Assembly: GCF_017591425.1 (NCBI RefSeq)
Contig: NW_024467120.1
Coordinates: 124,001-188,000 of the forward strand
Direction: 5' to 3'
Source of the DNA: Ochotona curzoniae
Taxonomy: Eukaryota; Chordata; Mammalia; Lagomorpha; Ochotonidae
Length of the DNA: 64,000 nucleotides
Below are positions 34,365 through 46,800 of the stretch, piece after piece. Position 1 is the first letter of the stretch, and every line of letters begins with the position of its first letter. The position numbers and the translations under genes are program-made. The notes beneath the pieces were generated by a model. The model ran no database searches. It was given only the letters and a program-made list of their open reading frames with translations, and was not told where the DNA came from.

Positions 34365-37300
34365 AAAATCGTATCCTCTCAAAATTAACTCAAACACATA
34401 TGGCCTAAAATCATCAATCAAAGAACTAACAGAATGGATTAACAAGCAAGACAAAATTGTCTGTTGCTGCAAGATACATGTCTAACCAAAAAGATGCTAA
34501 TAAACTGAAAGTGAAGGGATGGAAAGAGATATTTCATGCCAATGTGTGAGAAAAATACATTGGTGTACCTGTTCTAATTTCAGATAATATACACTTCAAC
34601 GTGACAAACATCAAAAGTGACAGAGAAGGACATTTTATATTATTGAAGGAAACCATCATCAGGAAGTGATTACCATTATAAACATCTACACACCGAATAC
34701 AAGTGCACCCAGCTACATGAAGCAATTACTGACAGACTTAAGGGGAGACAAAGACAATCATTCTAGGATACATCAACACACCATTAACACCAAAAGACAG
34801 ATAAACAAGACAGAAACACAACAGGGAACCTACAGAACTCACACAAGCAATAGAACAAATGGACTGAGTAGACATTTACAGAACCTTCCATTGTATGAAC
34901 ACAGAATATACATTTTTTTCGGGAGTGCATGGCACCTTCTCCAGAATCGATCACATGAAAGGACACAAAGCAAGTCTCACTAACTTCAAAAAAATTGGAA
35001 TTATATCACGCACTTTCTTCGACCACCAAGGAGTGAAACTAGAAATCAATAAATCAAAATGTCCCATGAAATATGCAAACACTTGCAAGTTGAATAATAT
35101 GTTATTTAATAAACAATGTGTCAGAAAAAAAATTAAGAATAAGATAAAAATTTTATGAAAACCCAAATACAACATTCCAAAACTTATGGGACACTGCCAA
35201 AGCAGTGCTACACAGTAAGTTCATAGCAATTAGTTTTATGTCAAGTCCCAAGAAAGATACGAAGTACAGGATTTGAAAACACATACTTACAAATATTGGA
35301 AAAACAGCAGCAAAATGGCCCAAGATGCAATAGGAACCAGAAAATCATCAAAATAAGGGGAAATATAAACCACATAGGAATCAAAACAAACAAAAATTAC
35401 ACAAAGCATCTCCAAATGTTTTTTTGAGAAGAGAAACAAAATAGACACCCCACTCTCTCAACTGAGAAGGAAAAAAAAAAACAATAGAAAACGAGAATAG
35501 CATCAAAGATGCAAAAGGCAGCCTAAAAACAGACACTGCAAGCATTAAGAAAATAATTAGAAATTACTACAAACAACTGCACTCCAACAAATCAGATGAC
35601 CACCAGAAAATGGAAAGATTTTGGACTCCCTCCACGGACCAAAATTTTGCCCAGAGGCAACAGGAGACCTGAACAAGCCTATACCGGGGTGACAGATTGA
35701 TTCAATGATTAAAGACCTTCCAACAAAGAAAAGCCCAGCCCCAGATGGTTTCACTGTAGAATTCTACAAAACATTGCTAGCAGAGTTAACCCCAATCCTC
35801 TACAAACTCTTTGAAACAATAGAACAGCAAGCAACCCCTCCAAACTCATTCTATGAAGCCAACATCACCTCAATTTGAAAACCGGATAGAGAACTAATAG
35901 AGAAGGAAAACTACAGACTGATTTCCCTGATGAACATTGATGCTAAGATCCTCAACAAAATCCTAGCCAATAGAATTCAAAAAAATCATCAGACAGATCA
36001 ATCATCTGGATCAAGTAGGTTTCATCCAGGGAATGCAGGGATGGGTCAACATTAATAAATCCATAAATCTAATACACCACATCCCAAAATTGAAGAACAA
36101 AAATCTTTTAAAAGTGTCAATAGATGAAGAAAAAGCTTTCAACAGAATTCAAACCCATCTCATGTTAAAAACTCAAACCAAGGTAGGCATAGAATGAACA
36201 ATCCACAACATAATCAAAGCAACATATGAAAACCCAGTGCCAGCATCATATTGAATGGAGAAAAGTCGGAACCCTTTCCACTGAGATCTGGAACAAGACA
36301 AGGGTGTCCACTATCTCCACTGCTATTCAACATAGTACTAGAAGTGCTCAGAAAGGCCATAAGACAAAAAAAAAAAAAAAAAAGAAATCAAAGGAATCCT
36401 ACTGGGAAATGAAGAAGTCAAGCTTTGACTGTTCACAGATGACCTGATTCTATACATAGAAGAATCAAGAGGCAGCTAGAACTCATACGAGAATTTGATA
36501 GAATGGCAGGGTACAAAATAAATGCACAAAAACCAACAGCCATAGTATATGCAAACAGCCCCAAGATGGCAAAAGATCTAACCAGCAAGGTACCGTTCAA
36601 AATAACAGAGAAGAAAATGAAGTGTCTAGGAATAAATTTAACTAAAAACGTAGAAGACCTCTTTGAAGAAAACTACAAAAAACCATAAAAAAGAAATTGG
36701 AGAAGACCTCAAAAGATGGAGAAGCGTACCATGTTCCTGGATATATAAAATTAGTATCATCAAAATGTCCATGCTACTAAAAGCAACATATGCATTCAAC
36801 ACAATCTCAATCAAAATACCCAAACAATCTTCGTAGAACTGGAAAAAAAAGATACAAAGATTCATCTGGAAACACACGCACACACACAAAAATACCATGA
36901 ATAGTTAGAACCACCCTAAAGAACAGGAAGTTAACAGGGGAGACAACAATTCCAGACCTCTGGACATCTTACAGGGTGGTGGTAATTAATCATCTTGGTA
37001 CTGGCACAAAGACAGAAAGTATAATCAATGGAGTAAAATAGAAGCAACTGAAGGGAACCCACATAGATACCCCCAAATAATCTTTGGGGGAAAAAAAAAA
37101 TGACAGTCCAGGGAAATGGGAAGGTCTCTTCAATAAATGCTGTTGGGACAACTGGTTGATAGCCTGCAGAAACAAGAAGTTAGACCCACATCTTTCACCA
37201 TATACTAAGATCAAATCTAAATGAATAAAAGACCTAAACCTACATCCAGAAACCTTCAAACTTATGGGAAGAAAATGTTGGAAACACGCTGCTCCCCTAT

Positions 37301-37530
37301 GTCCATAGCAGCACAATCAATAATTGCAAAAACATGGAAGCAACCAAAATGCCCAGCAACAGAAGATTGGATAAGAAACCTATGGTTCATCTACTCCATG
37401 GAATAATATTCAGGTATTTTAAAAACTGCATTTATTTGTGGTCAAATAGGCCCAATTTTAAACCATTATGCTAAGGGAAATGAGCCAATTCCAAAAGTTA
37501 GATACCATATGTTTGCCTTAATTTAAGATG
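34365..37530 (+). pseudogene. L1 ORF2, degenerate (older L1)
   Basis: Aligns by eye to 28740-32553. Endonuclease remnants lie at 34666-35158 (ending with text like the young SDHHGMK block but with Q for the second His). Reverse transcriptase pieces lie at 35700-36690, where the YADD site has become FTDD-like. Near 37270-37290 the sequence jumps from the equivalent of 31675 to that of 32310, so about 630 bp is missing, including the Cys-His knuckle. It carries many stops and frameshifts. Confidence 0.88.
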
Positions 37531-39054
37531 AAATGATGTCAATCTAAAAAACAGTACCTGTGAATTGTATTATTGCAACCTCAGTCTGTGTCACATGGAA
37601 TAATATATATGAACCAACAATCAGTGAGAGACAGACTGCTTATGATCTACATCAAAGAACTGAAAAGCATGATATGCATTTAATATCCTGTAATTCCATA
37701 ATGGGTCAGGAGAGCACAGAAATCTTCCACTTTGTCAGAGTGTGTGAGGAAGATGTTAAGTATAATCTATCAAGTTTGTAACTGGTAACCATAAGGCAAC
37801 AGACTCAAATCTGTATTAGACATTAGCAAAAACTATAGAGACATGGAGAGGGGAATCCAAGAGTGATCCTGAGAGCCTCTTAGCAGGCGTTCATATGCCC
37901 GGTGTAGGGTGGGACCCCAGAGTGAAGTGCAGGACAGGAGAAGGCTTGTATCCCAACCCTGGAGACTCCCAGATCCTCACTAAGAACTATCAGTATGAGC
38001 ACCAAGGACTGTATCCCAACAGCCAAGGACACCACAGGGAATTGGTGTGCCCTCGTAGACCGTGAACTCTGAGGTCATCCATTCCCTATTGGATCTCCCA
38101 CATGGAATGGAAGATGACCAGATCCTTCCTCACAGGATCTAATGTCATCAGAACAATAGCCAGAAGCTCTGAGCATTCCTCAGAAACAGAAGAAAAGTCA
38201 ACTTACACCAGGAATAGAAAGAGGAGCTTTCTCTGGTCCTTACTTAGCTCCAACATTTGATCCCCACCCTCTCTTGCAATTACTATCAGGGTCTCTCTGA
38301 AGTCCCCAAAGTTAGATCATATAGACCGAGACCAATAAGGAAAGCTTAGAACCAGACAGGAAACGGTCAGCTTGGACTCACATACACCTTACAATTAGGA
38401 CACAAAGAGTAGTTATTCCTCACTAAGTTTTTGAAGATTTCTCTGCACACTCCTCCTAAAACTTTTCTGCTGCTCAGTTGTTAACATATGACATGTTTGA
38501 GTTATAAGCCTGTTTGGACTATCCTAAAAATTGCCAAGTTCAGTAAAAATCATGCTTGAATATTATTAGCAGCTAAATATAAAAATGAAAATAGATACGA
38601 GACAGCTGAATAGTATCCTATAATCATTTTAAGATGTATTACAGCCAGATGTGTATGAACTAAAATTGGAAAGTCAATGAAGTAGACACTGGATGTGGTG
38701 AAGAACTTGTATTTTCTAACATTTTGGTCACTTAACTCCATGTCAATTAACTTCATGATGTTGTAAATTGTTGTTGAAGTTGTATAGTGACTATTGGAGG
38801 GAATGATATTCTGCCAGCCCTGCTTTCAGACCAGGGATGGTCTCCCAATGAAACTGCTGAATTTATAGGGACAGTAAGATGCTGGACTCTCTATTGTCCA
38901 TGTCCGCAATGAAGAATCATGACTGGATATGAGCTGAACTACTGCAACAATATGATGGAATTCAATATGGCGGGAGGGCTTTTTGAAGTGTTTGAGGGAA
39001 TCCCAGAGCCTATGAAACTGTGTCATGAAAGGAAATCAAAAAAAGAAAAGAAAA
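37531..39054 (+). other. Long L1 3'UTR (older L1)
   Basis: About 1.5 kb without a gene. It is three times longer than the 3'UTR of the young L1, which shares only its last part, including the gctggactctctattgtcca and terminal segments seen in other L1 ends at 44400, 56600 and 60300. Confidence 0.75.
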
Positions 39055-39266
39055 GATGGTGATACACTCAACTGATTAGTAATAAACCAGCATACTGGCA
39101 TCATAATCTCACCTTCTGATGACACAATCACAAAATTACACAATCAAATATCATGATGCCACATTGAGCCTTTAAAACATATTGTGATGTCATAAATCTG
39201 AGAATTTTCTGTCATAGTCCACTTTAATGTTATAACCAACATCTGTGATGCCATTAACCTACCTTT
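39055..39266. repeat. Degenerate ~40-bp satellite, block 3a
   Basis: The same array resumes directly after the older L1, with TGATGTCATAA-type cores. The end matches the text before the young L1. Confidence 0.8.
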
Positions 39267-39583
39267 TTTTTTTAAGATTTATTTTTATTATTTTTTATTG
39301 AAAAGGCTGATATACAGAGAGGAGAGACAGAGAAGAAGATCTTCCGTCCGATGATTCACTCCCCAAGTGAGCACAACGGCCAATGCTATGCCAATCCAAA
39401 GCCAGTACTGGGTCTCCCACGTGGGTGCAGGGTCCCAAAGCCTTGGGCCGTCCTCAACTGCTTTCCCGGGCCACAGGCAGGGAGCTGGCAGGGAAGCGGG
39501 GCTGCCGGGATTAGAATCGGCCCCCATATGGGATCCCGGTGTGCAAGGCGAGGACTTAACCATTTGCGCCACTGCGCCGGGCC
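39267..39583 (-). mobile_element. CSINE, young, with target-site duplication
   Basis: Antisense and nearly complete, with the head complement ending in ccactgcgccgggccc. Flanked by cattaacctaccttt (39252-39266) and catgaacctatcttt (39584-39598), a 13/15 target-site duplication inside the satellite. Confidence 0.95.
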
Positions 39584-39613
39584 CATGAACCTATCTTTAA
39601 GAGCAAATTATCA

Positions 39614-39797
39614 GGGCTGGTATTGTGGTGTAGCAGATAAAGCAATTACCTGATGAAACTCGTGGCTCCTGGCATTGGTCTGGTCCAGTTTTGGCCAATA
39701 TCACCATTTGGGAAAGTGAATCAACACATGGAAGATCTCTGCTTTCCCATCTCAGTTTATCACTGGCCTATAAAAGAATAAATAAATATTTTAAAAA
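39614..39797 (+). mobile_element. CSINE, short and diverged
   Basis: Starts gggctggtattgtggtgtag and ends in an AATAAATA tail. Shortened internally. Its first base follows the same aaattatc that precedes the young L1 at 26359. Confidence 0.8.
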
Positions 39798-39954
39798 CGA
39801 GGTAGTAATCAGTTGTGATATTACCAACAAACCATTGATTGGTGTAATCTAATTGTTATGCAATAGGCTACCGCATTTTTGTCACAAAACATTTTGATGT
39901 AATAAGCATTCAGCACGTGATCAATCACCACTCTGATATCATAAATACTGCTGT
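39798..39954. repeat. Degenerate ~40-bp satellite, block 3b
   Basis: Continuation of the array up to the PITPNB retrocopy. Confidence 0.7.
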
Positions 39955-41781
39955 GCTGTAGCAGCAGCGCTGGCAGCGGCAGCTGTTGGGGGTGGGGTTT
40001 CCAGGAAGATGGTGCTCATTAAGGAATTAGTTTAAAATCTAGAGGTGAAGTCCTGATATGAAAAAACACTCTGATGTGATGTTGGAGTCCCTTTCCAGTA
40101 CTGCGCAACAGGCAAATTGGAGCCTATCAGGTTTGACAGCTTTACTCTGTGGCGGAAGCTAGCAAGAATGAGACTGGCAATGGAGAAGGAATTGAAGTGC
40201 TAAAAAATGAGCCTTACAAGAAACATGATGAAATGGAGCAGAACACCCACAAAATTTGCCACCTGAAGAGCAAAGTTCCTGCCTTCCTGAAGATGATTGC
40301 TCCCGAAGTTTCCTTGGTGTTTCACAAAAAAGCCTGGAACGCCTACCCCTACTGCAGAAATATTGTAACGAATGAATTTATGGAAGATGATTTCTCCATT
40401 AAAATTGAAGCATGGCACAACCCAGACTTGGGAACATTGGAAAATGTACATGGTTTAGAACCAAACACATGGAAAGTGGCTGAAACTGTGCACAAAAATA
40501 TTGCAGATCTAATTCAAGTTGAACCAGCAGACTACAAGGCTGATGAAGATTGGCATTATTCCAGTCAGTCAAGACTAAGAGAGGCCCTTTGGGACCCAAC
40601 TGGAAGAAGGAGCTGGCCAACAAGCCTGACTGTCCCCAGATGTGGGCCTATAAGCTGGTGACCAACACACACACACAAACAAAACAAAGTAAGGAGTAAA
40701 GTTACAGGCAAGTTTTTACTTGTTTTCCTGAAGAGGAAAATCCTTTTAAAAAGAATTTCCGGTTTTTATTGGAGTTTTGTATTTTAAATTCCATTTTTCT
40801 ACACCAAACCTAGCAAAAATCGACATGAGAGTTTGTGATTTAAAGTAACACTAGACAATTGGCAGGCTCCTGCTAGGCAAACAAATCAAGGAGGGAATTC
40901 ATTGTCATGGTGCAGAAAAATTAGAAGTAGGGCACTTGGTGAGTCTTGTCCCTGAAACACATATGTTCTGGAGTTGTGGCTTGGAAACTATGCAAATGCT
41001 CCGTGTCCTCACAGGATGGAGTGTGTGGCAGCCCTCTACAGCTGGGAGGTGTCCAACTTGGAGACAGGGACCCTGCCTCGACTCACCTCCACCCCTGGGC
41101 TGCCACCCCAGCTGCCCTGGATGCTTGCTGGAAGCCACTGCTCACTGCCACTTTTTTTTTTTTTTAATTTAAGACAGGTAGAACACCTAAGTAAGATTTG
41201 TATTAGCTTTCTCTGTCTGTGTTCTGTCTCAGTTCTGTCTAATCCTGTCTGTCCTAGAAGCTTGAGTAGAATAATGGCGTTGAAGCCTTCAGGGCAGAGA
41301 CCTTCTCCTGTAACCTCCCCTGTTCCTGAGACATGCCCTGACCTGTAGTCAGATCCCTCCCACTGTGTCCTCAGGCCTCAGGGTCACTGCCACATCCTGA
41401 GACCCTGTTGTCCTCCGCTGGGCAGTCCATCTTCCCCGAGCTGCATATCCTTGGGACGAGCTCCCGCTGTAAGTTAGGTCCATTACCATCACTCTGGCGG
41501 CGAGGGACATGATGGCTCATTTTGCGAAGTAAGGAGTCCAGTCCCCTCCTTGTTGTGAACTTAACTCTCACTGGCATCTGTCGTGCTGGGCACCTGGGCA
41601 CACACGGAAGCACCAGCCCAGCCCCTGAGTTTTAATGGTTTTCTAACAACTGTTGAGATTTGAGGGTATGTATGTTGAATGTAAAATACCTAGTTTACTT
41701 GGCAGTCTCTGGTTTAAATTACAGTAAAACAAAGCAAATGAAATTTAAACAGAAAATAAATTTGATCACAGAAAAATAAAT
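39955..41781 (+). pseudogene. PITPNB: Processed pseudogene of PITPNB (phosphatidylinositol transfer protein beta)
   Basis: Intronless copy of the mRNA for a cytosolic/Golgi lipid-transfer protein. A GC-rich 5'UTR precedes ATG at 40009 (MVLIKE). After a scrambled segment the frame resumes with [21 protein letters not shown] (TGA at 40134 replaces a Gly codon). The open stretch to about 40560 has [16 protein letters not shown] and [11 protein letters not shown], which fit PITPNB better than PITPNA. It then shifts frame and stops matching at YKLVT (40646-40660), so roughly the last third of the CDS is absent before 3'UTR-like sequence. Flanks aaatactgctgt (39943-39954) and aaatattgctgt (41782-41793) form a target-site duplication, and the tail is AATAAA-rich. 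Non-functional. Confidence 0.93.
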
Positions 41782-41793
41782 AAATATTGCTGT

Positions 41794-42680
41794 TATGTCA
41801 CAGCAAAATTTGATACCATAATGCTACTAAAGTCTCATGAAAATTATTTGTGAGGCTGTGAAGCACACTGTGCCAGCAGTAACACTTTCTCTCAGAGCAA
41901 CCATTTTATTGTCATAAAACATGGTGATGTCATAATAAATTGGTTTGTGATTAGTCACCATTATGATGTAAAATAAAAATAGAACTGTCATACTCATTTG
42001 TGCCTTCACAAAGCTATAATTGAGCCATTATGAAAATGTGAAGTCATAACCCAAACTGTGTGCCATTATACCCAGTCCAATGTGATAAAACAATGTTGAT
42101 ATCAAATAAAATCAGTTTTGATATCAAGCCTCACATCAGAAAACAGCCACTGTGCAACAACAATCAATTTTGTTTTCATAAAACAACCATGACACCATGG
42201 TGAATTCTGAAATCATATCATTGTGATATCATAAACCAACAATCGTTTCATTCTAGCTCTTAATGTTTTAACCATCACTGCATTTTTATAAATGATTATT
42301 GTTTGTCTTTATTCAGTTAGTAGGTGATAAGCTGCTGTGCTTACACCATAATTATACCATTGTGATGTTAGCATCAATGCTTTATCTATTCATTCTACTA
42401 GAATTGTAATGTCATGGTCAATAGATGTTGCAAAAAGGTTTGTAATATTATAAACCTGCAAAAGTGGTGATATAATCATTTCTGATACCATAAAACACTT
42501 TATGAAGTCATAAATAATTGCTTTATCATAATGAAATGTGCAATTATAAAAGTATAATGACTTCAAAAATCTACCACTAGGAAATCAATTGAGATATTAG
42601 CCATAATTATTATGTTATGTCAACTGTAAAATCATAAACACAAATTTCAAATCTTACAACACAGGTTTCAGGGCATAATG
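41794..42680. repeat. Degenerate ~40-bp satellite, block 3c
   Basis: Final part of the array (for example tgtgatatcataaaccaac near 42220). It ends around 42660-42680 with a caggtttcagggcat segment like the end of block 1. Confidence 0.78.
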
Positions 42681-42719
42681 ATACTTCCTTTCTACCTCCT
42701 GCCCATGTTATGAACTCTA

Positions 42720-43160
42720 ACCCACCATTTTTAATTTTTCTTTTTCTTTCCCTGAACTGTTTACCATGGTACAGTTTCAGTTCACTCTCAATTCCAAGAT
42801 TAACACTACATTAAGTAAATAATTCAGTGAGAGTATAGGAAAGCAAGAAAACCCTCAAGAGTATAGACAAGGCTACAAACTATAATTCTTTATGTGTCAA
42901 TCTTGCTCCTGTACATTGTGGTTTTATTTTCTGTGTATTAGTCACCACAGATCAGAGAAAACACACTTGCTAATTGCTCTTGAATACTGATATATTTCAT
43001 TCAGTATAGTGGTTTCTAGTTGCATGCATTTGTTGTGAAGGGCAGCATTTCATTTTTAATGGCTAAATAATATTCCACAGTGTATGTGTATTACATTTTC
43101 TTTGCTCACTAATCCATTGATATGAGGACTTCTTATCTTTAGCACTAGTTTTGTACAGGC
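42720..43160 (-). mobile_element. Old L1 ORF2 3' region, antisense
   Basis: Text such as atggctaaataatattccac and gtgtatgtgtattacatttt is the antisense of the classic L1 ORF2 C-terminal region (WNIIQP-like). Decayed. Confidence 0.65.
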
Positions 43161-43520
43161 TTCACTAACCCTGATTTGCAGTCATTCTAGTAAGTGATCT
43201 CACCTTATTGACAAACACAAACTTCTCACAATTATTTATGGGAAAAATATCATGGTGGAAGCATGCTTGCCTCAGGTCAAAGCCCCGCCATCGGTCTGGA
43301 TAGATGTTTGGATTAATGGCATCTAGGTTTGGGAGCCATAAAGACCATGGAGAAACGGCATAATAGGCCTTTTTTATTATAGAGTCATTCACTTAGTATA
43401 GATTGCCTACTAATTAAATAACAAAAAACAATCATGAACATGTTGGCTAACAGATGTTGTTACTATCTGCAGGTAATCTCAGACGCATAGATTTATATAA
43501 TGCTTGGTTTGTAAACATAG
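43161..43520. other. Unassigned stretch with a 75-codon minus-strand frame
   Basis: The frame 43165-43392 (minus) has no family that I recognise. Its composition is not low-complexity, so a retrocopy fragment is possible, but there is no positive evidence. Confidence 0.3.
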
Positions 43521-43524
43521 AAAA

Positions 43525-43760
43525 AAAGACATGATGCAATGGATCAGTCACTAAACCTTTACCTTGAACACACCACTCTCTCAATAAGGCATCAGTTCCT
43601 GTCCTGGCTGCTCCAGTTTCCATCCAGCTCCCTACTTGTTAATGGCAAAGCAGTGATGGGTAGTAAAGGTACCAAAACTTTGGGAACCTGCATCCACATG
43701 GGAGTCTCGGAAGAGGCTTCTTGCTCCTCTCTTTGGACCAACTCCATCCTACCTGAAATA
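43525..43760 (+). mobile_element. CSINE, diverged
   Basis: Sense-strand CSINE body: ccatccagctccctac, a gcaaagcagt segment, ttgggaacctgcatccacat and gaagaggcttcttgctcc. 3' end eroded. Confidence 0.75.
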
Positions 43761-44188
43761 CTGCATATTAATTTTGTGTAAGTTACATAATTTACAAATA
43801 TTTCTTCCATTTGGTTGTTGCCTCTTGATAGTCTTTTGTTCATTCTGTTCCACTGGATTTTATGGCTAGTCTCAGTACAAGGCTGTTTAAATTATAGCTG
43901 CCATGTGGTATGTTTTGGAGTCTTTTAGTCTGATACCCATTGTCAAATTGCATTTTTTATTCTGGTTCTGAGTTATGTTACATTTTTAAATAACATAGCA
44001 GAAGACAGAATAGGTATATAAATAATCATCAGAAATTACTACAAAAATAGATTGGAAAATGTAAAAGAATTGGATACATCTATTGACACACACACAATTT
44101 ACTAAAATTGAGGCTTGGTAACATAGAAGATATAAATGGGATAATAGCTAGGATAGGAATGGAATCATTAATAAAGAATCTCCTGATA

Positions 44189-44650
44189 CTGGCAGGCCGG
44201 ACGGGCAGAGTGGAACCTCCACTTTGTCAGCCACTTTAGGCATTGTAAATTTCTACTTTTCTTCGTGTTCTTTTCTTCATGTTATTGTGTATTTTCATTT
44301 AAGGGATGTGTGGTAACTGTGTAATAGAGACTATCATGTCCAGATGTGAGTATGCAGTGCAGTGTGCATCTCTACTTCCACATTAAACATGGAGTATTAA
44401 TGAAACTGTTATCTTGGCAATAGGATGCTGGACTCTGTCATTGTCCATGCCTGCAATGATGAACATGTGACTGTTTATGAAGGACTACGCGATGGAAATA
44501 ACACAGGGGAATTTGGTGGGGAGGTAGGGGACTTGGGAATGGGATAGGCAGATCCCAGGGCATATAGAAATGTATCATAGAATGACGATAATAATTTAAA
44601 AAGAAGTAAATATAAATTAAAAAAAAAGTGTGTCTGGATAAAAAATCAAA
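44189..44650 (+). mobile_element. 5'-truncated L1 3' end with target-site duplication
   Basis: An L1 3'UTR piece with gatgctggactctgtcattg, a G-rich stretch (about 44508-44544), catatagaaatgtatcatag and an A-rich tail. Flanks 44173-44188 and 44651-44666 are identical at 15 of 16 bases, proving insertion by retrotransposition into the older L1. Confidence 0.92.
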
Positions 44651-45448
44651 AAAGTATCTCCTGATAGAGAAAATGACAATGCCAGATTCCACTGTTGAAT
44701 CTATCAATCTTTTCAAGAGGAACTAACTCTAAATCTCATATTATCAAGAAATATTCAAATAGATGGATAATTCCCAATCTCATTCTGTGAGGCCAGCTTC
44801 ATCCTCCAGCCAAAATATGATTCAAAATCAAACTATAGAACAATAGTATTGATGAACATAGATGTAAAAATCATCAAATAAATGCTAGATAAAACAAATC
44901 AGAAATACATTTAAAGTATGTCATTCATCTGTACCTAGTTGAATTAATCACTGGAATGCATGTATGCTTCCACATACATAAGTCAATGTTTCTTCTACTG
45001 ATATTAATGACTTGAGGAAAAATAAATAATTATCACAATTGTGAAAAGAAATCATTTGGTAAAACATACCATCCTTTCAAGAAAATTTCGTAAGCAAATT
45101 GGGTGCATATAGAACATTCTTCAAATCAAAAAAAAAAAAAAAAGAGAGAGAGAGAGAAAATGGGGAAAAGTTGCAAACATTTCCACTAAGATACAGGACC
45201 AGACAAGTATAACCACTCTCACCTCTGCAATTCAATATAGACCTGGAATTTATAAACAGAGCCACAGACAAGAAAACAAATCAACAGGACACAAACAGGA
45301 AAGCAGAAATCAAGCTATTCCTGTTTGCAGGTGAGATGATTCAGTACATAATGGAACCACAGCTCTAAGAGACTCATAGGAGAGAACTCATAAGAAATTT
45401 TGGTAAAGGTTCAGGATAAAAAAGTCAACATATAAAAATAGCAATTTG

Positions 45449-45767
45449 GGGTGCGGTGCGGTGGCGCAGTAGTTAAGGTCCTCGCCTTGCATCCCCGGGA
45501 TCCCATATGGGTGCTGGTTCTAATCCCAGCAGTCCCACTTCCCTGCCAGCTCCCTGCCTGTGGCCCGGGAAAGCAGTTGAGGACGGCCAAAAGCTTTGGG
45601 ACCCTGCACCCACGTGGGAGACCCGGAAGAGGCTCCTGGCTTTGGATCGGCACAGCATCGGCCATTGTGCTCACTTGGGGAGTGAATCATCGGATGGAAG
45701 ATCTTCTTCTCTGTCTCTCCTCTCTGTATATCCGCCTTTCCAATAAAAAAAAAAAAATAAATCTTTA
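45449..45767 (+). mobile_element. CSINE, young, perfect target-site duplication
   Basis: Full-length with tRNA-like head (gcggtggcgcagtagttaag, A and B boxes), body and A-rich tail. The 15-base flanks at 45434-45448 and 45768-45782 are identical. One of the two youngest CSINEs here. Confidence 0.97.
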
Positions 45768-46800
45768 AAAAAAATAGCAATTTGTACCAGTAATTACATG
45801 CTGAGAAAGAACTTGGGGGATCAATCTCATTCACACCACTAAATACCTTGAGGTTAATTTAATGAAGAATGTGGGGGATCACTAGCATCAAAACTACAAA
45901 ACCATCAGGAAAAAAATAAAAGACCATTTTAAATAAAGGAAAAATTGCCATGTGTATGGATTGATTCAAATAATATCACCAAATGCACACAGGACCTAAA
46001 GCAATTTGCAAATTCAATGAGATGTTACTTTAAATTCTATGATGTTCTTCCCAGACACAGAAATAGAAAATGATGATAAAATTCATGTGTGACTGCAATA
46101 GATCCTAAGTATCTAAAGCAATTGTAAACAACAAAAATGAAGCTGTAGATATTATTACACTAGACTTCAAGAAGTACTAAACGGCAGTTGAAATCAAAGC
46201 AGCCTTCCTGGTGTTGGCAGAAAATCAAACCTAAAAATCTATGGAGCAGAATAGAAATCCCAGAAATTAACCTACATATCTACACCCAACTGATTTTTCC
46301 TTTACTAGAAACCAGACTCTATCCATGTAAAAAGGACCAAGTATTCAAAATTTATTTTGAAAAAAGTAAATTTGTTGCGAAAGTATAACAAGAAAACCCC
46401 TACCTTAAACGTTAGACAATATCAACTCTGAATGGATCAAGGATGTACACCCATGATGTGATTGCACCACAGTACTAGCAAAAACTTTGGAGGTACTCTA
46501 CAATACATGAGTATAGTCAAAAGCTTACTAAAAACAAAAACAAAGCAAAACCACACACACAATACAGAAGTACCAGCAATGAAAACAAATAATCAAATGG
46601 GAGTAAATGAAGCTAAAAATTTTCTGCATTGATTGTAAAGAACACCATCAACAATGTGAAGCCTAAGCCAAGAGAATGAGAGAAAATATTTGTGAAGTAT
46701 GGAATACTTCTGATAGAGTATTATTCCTTATCTGTAAAAAAATGAGAAAGTTAAAAAAAGTGTTTAAGAAAATAAAAACAGACAATAACAGGAGATTTTC

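Larger units (their letters stand above)
33145..39054 (+). mobile_element. Older full-span L1, degenerate
   Basis: Contains the end of a 5'UTR (33145-33237), ORF1 remnants, expanded microsatellites at the ORF1/ORF2 junction, ORF2 remnants with an internal deletion, and a long ~1.5-kb 3'UTR ending cctatgaaactgtgtcatga plus an A-rich tail. It sits in the same orientation as the young L1 and is separated from it only by the palindrome. Its 3' end abuts satellite block 3. Confidence 0.9.
44000..46800 (+). mobile_element. Old L1 ORF2 remnant with two later insertions
   Basis: Decayed reverse-transcriptase-region text: aatcatcagaaattactaca, then attcccaatctcattctgtg, ccactaagatacaggaccag and atcaagctattcctgtttgc. 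It is interrupted by an L1 3' fragment (44189-44650) and a young CSINE (45449-45767). No usable frame. Confidence 0.8.

Noticed and set aside
39351..39653. 100-codon frames in CSINEs (also 45451-45768, 47841-48160)
   Set aside because: The same frames recur in every young CSINE copy and have no coding role.
43165..43392. 75-codon minus-strand frame as a possible retrocopy
   Set aside because: No similarity that I can name and no poly-A or target-site duplication; left as unassigned.
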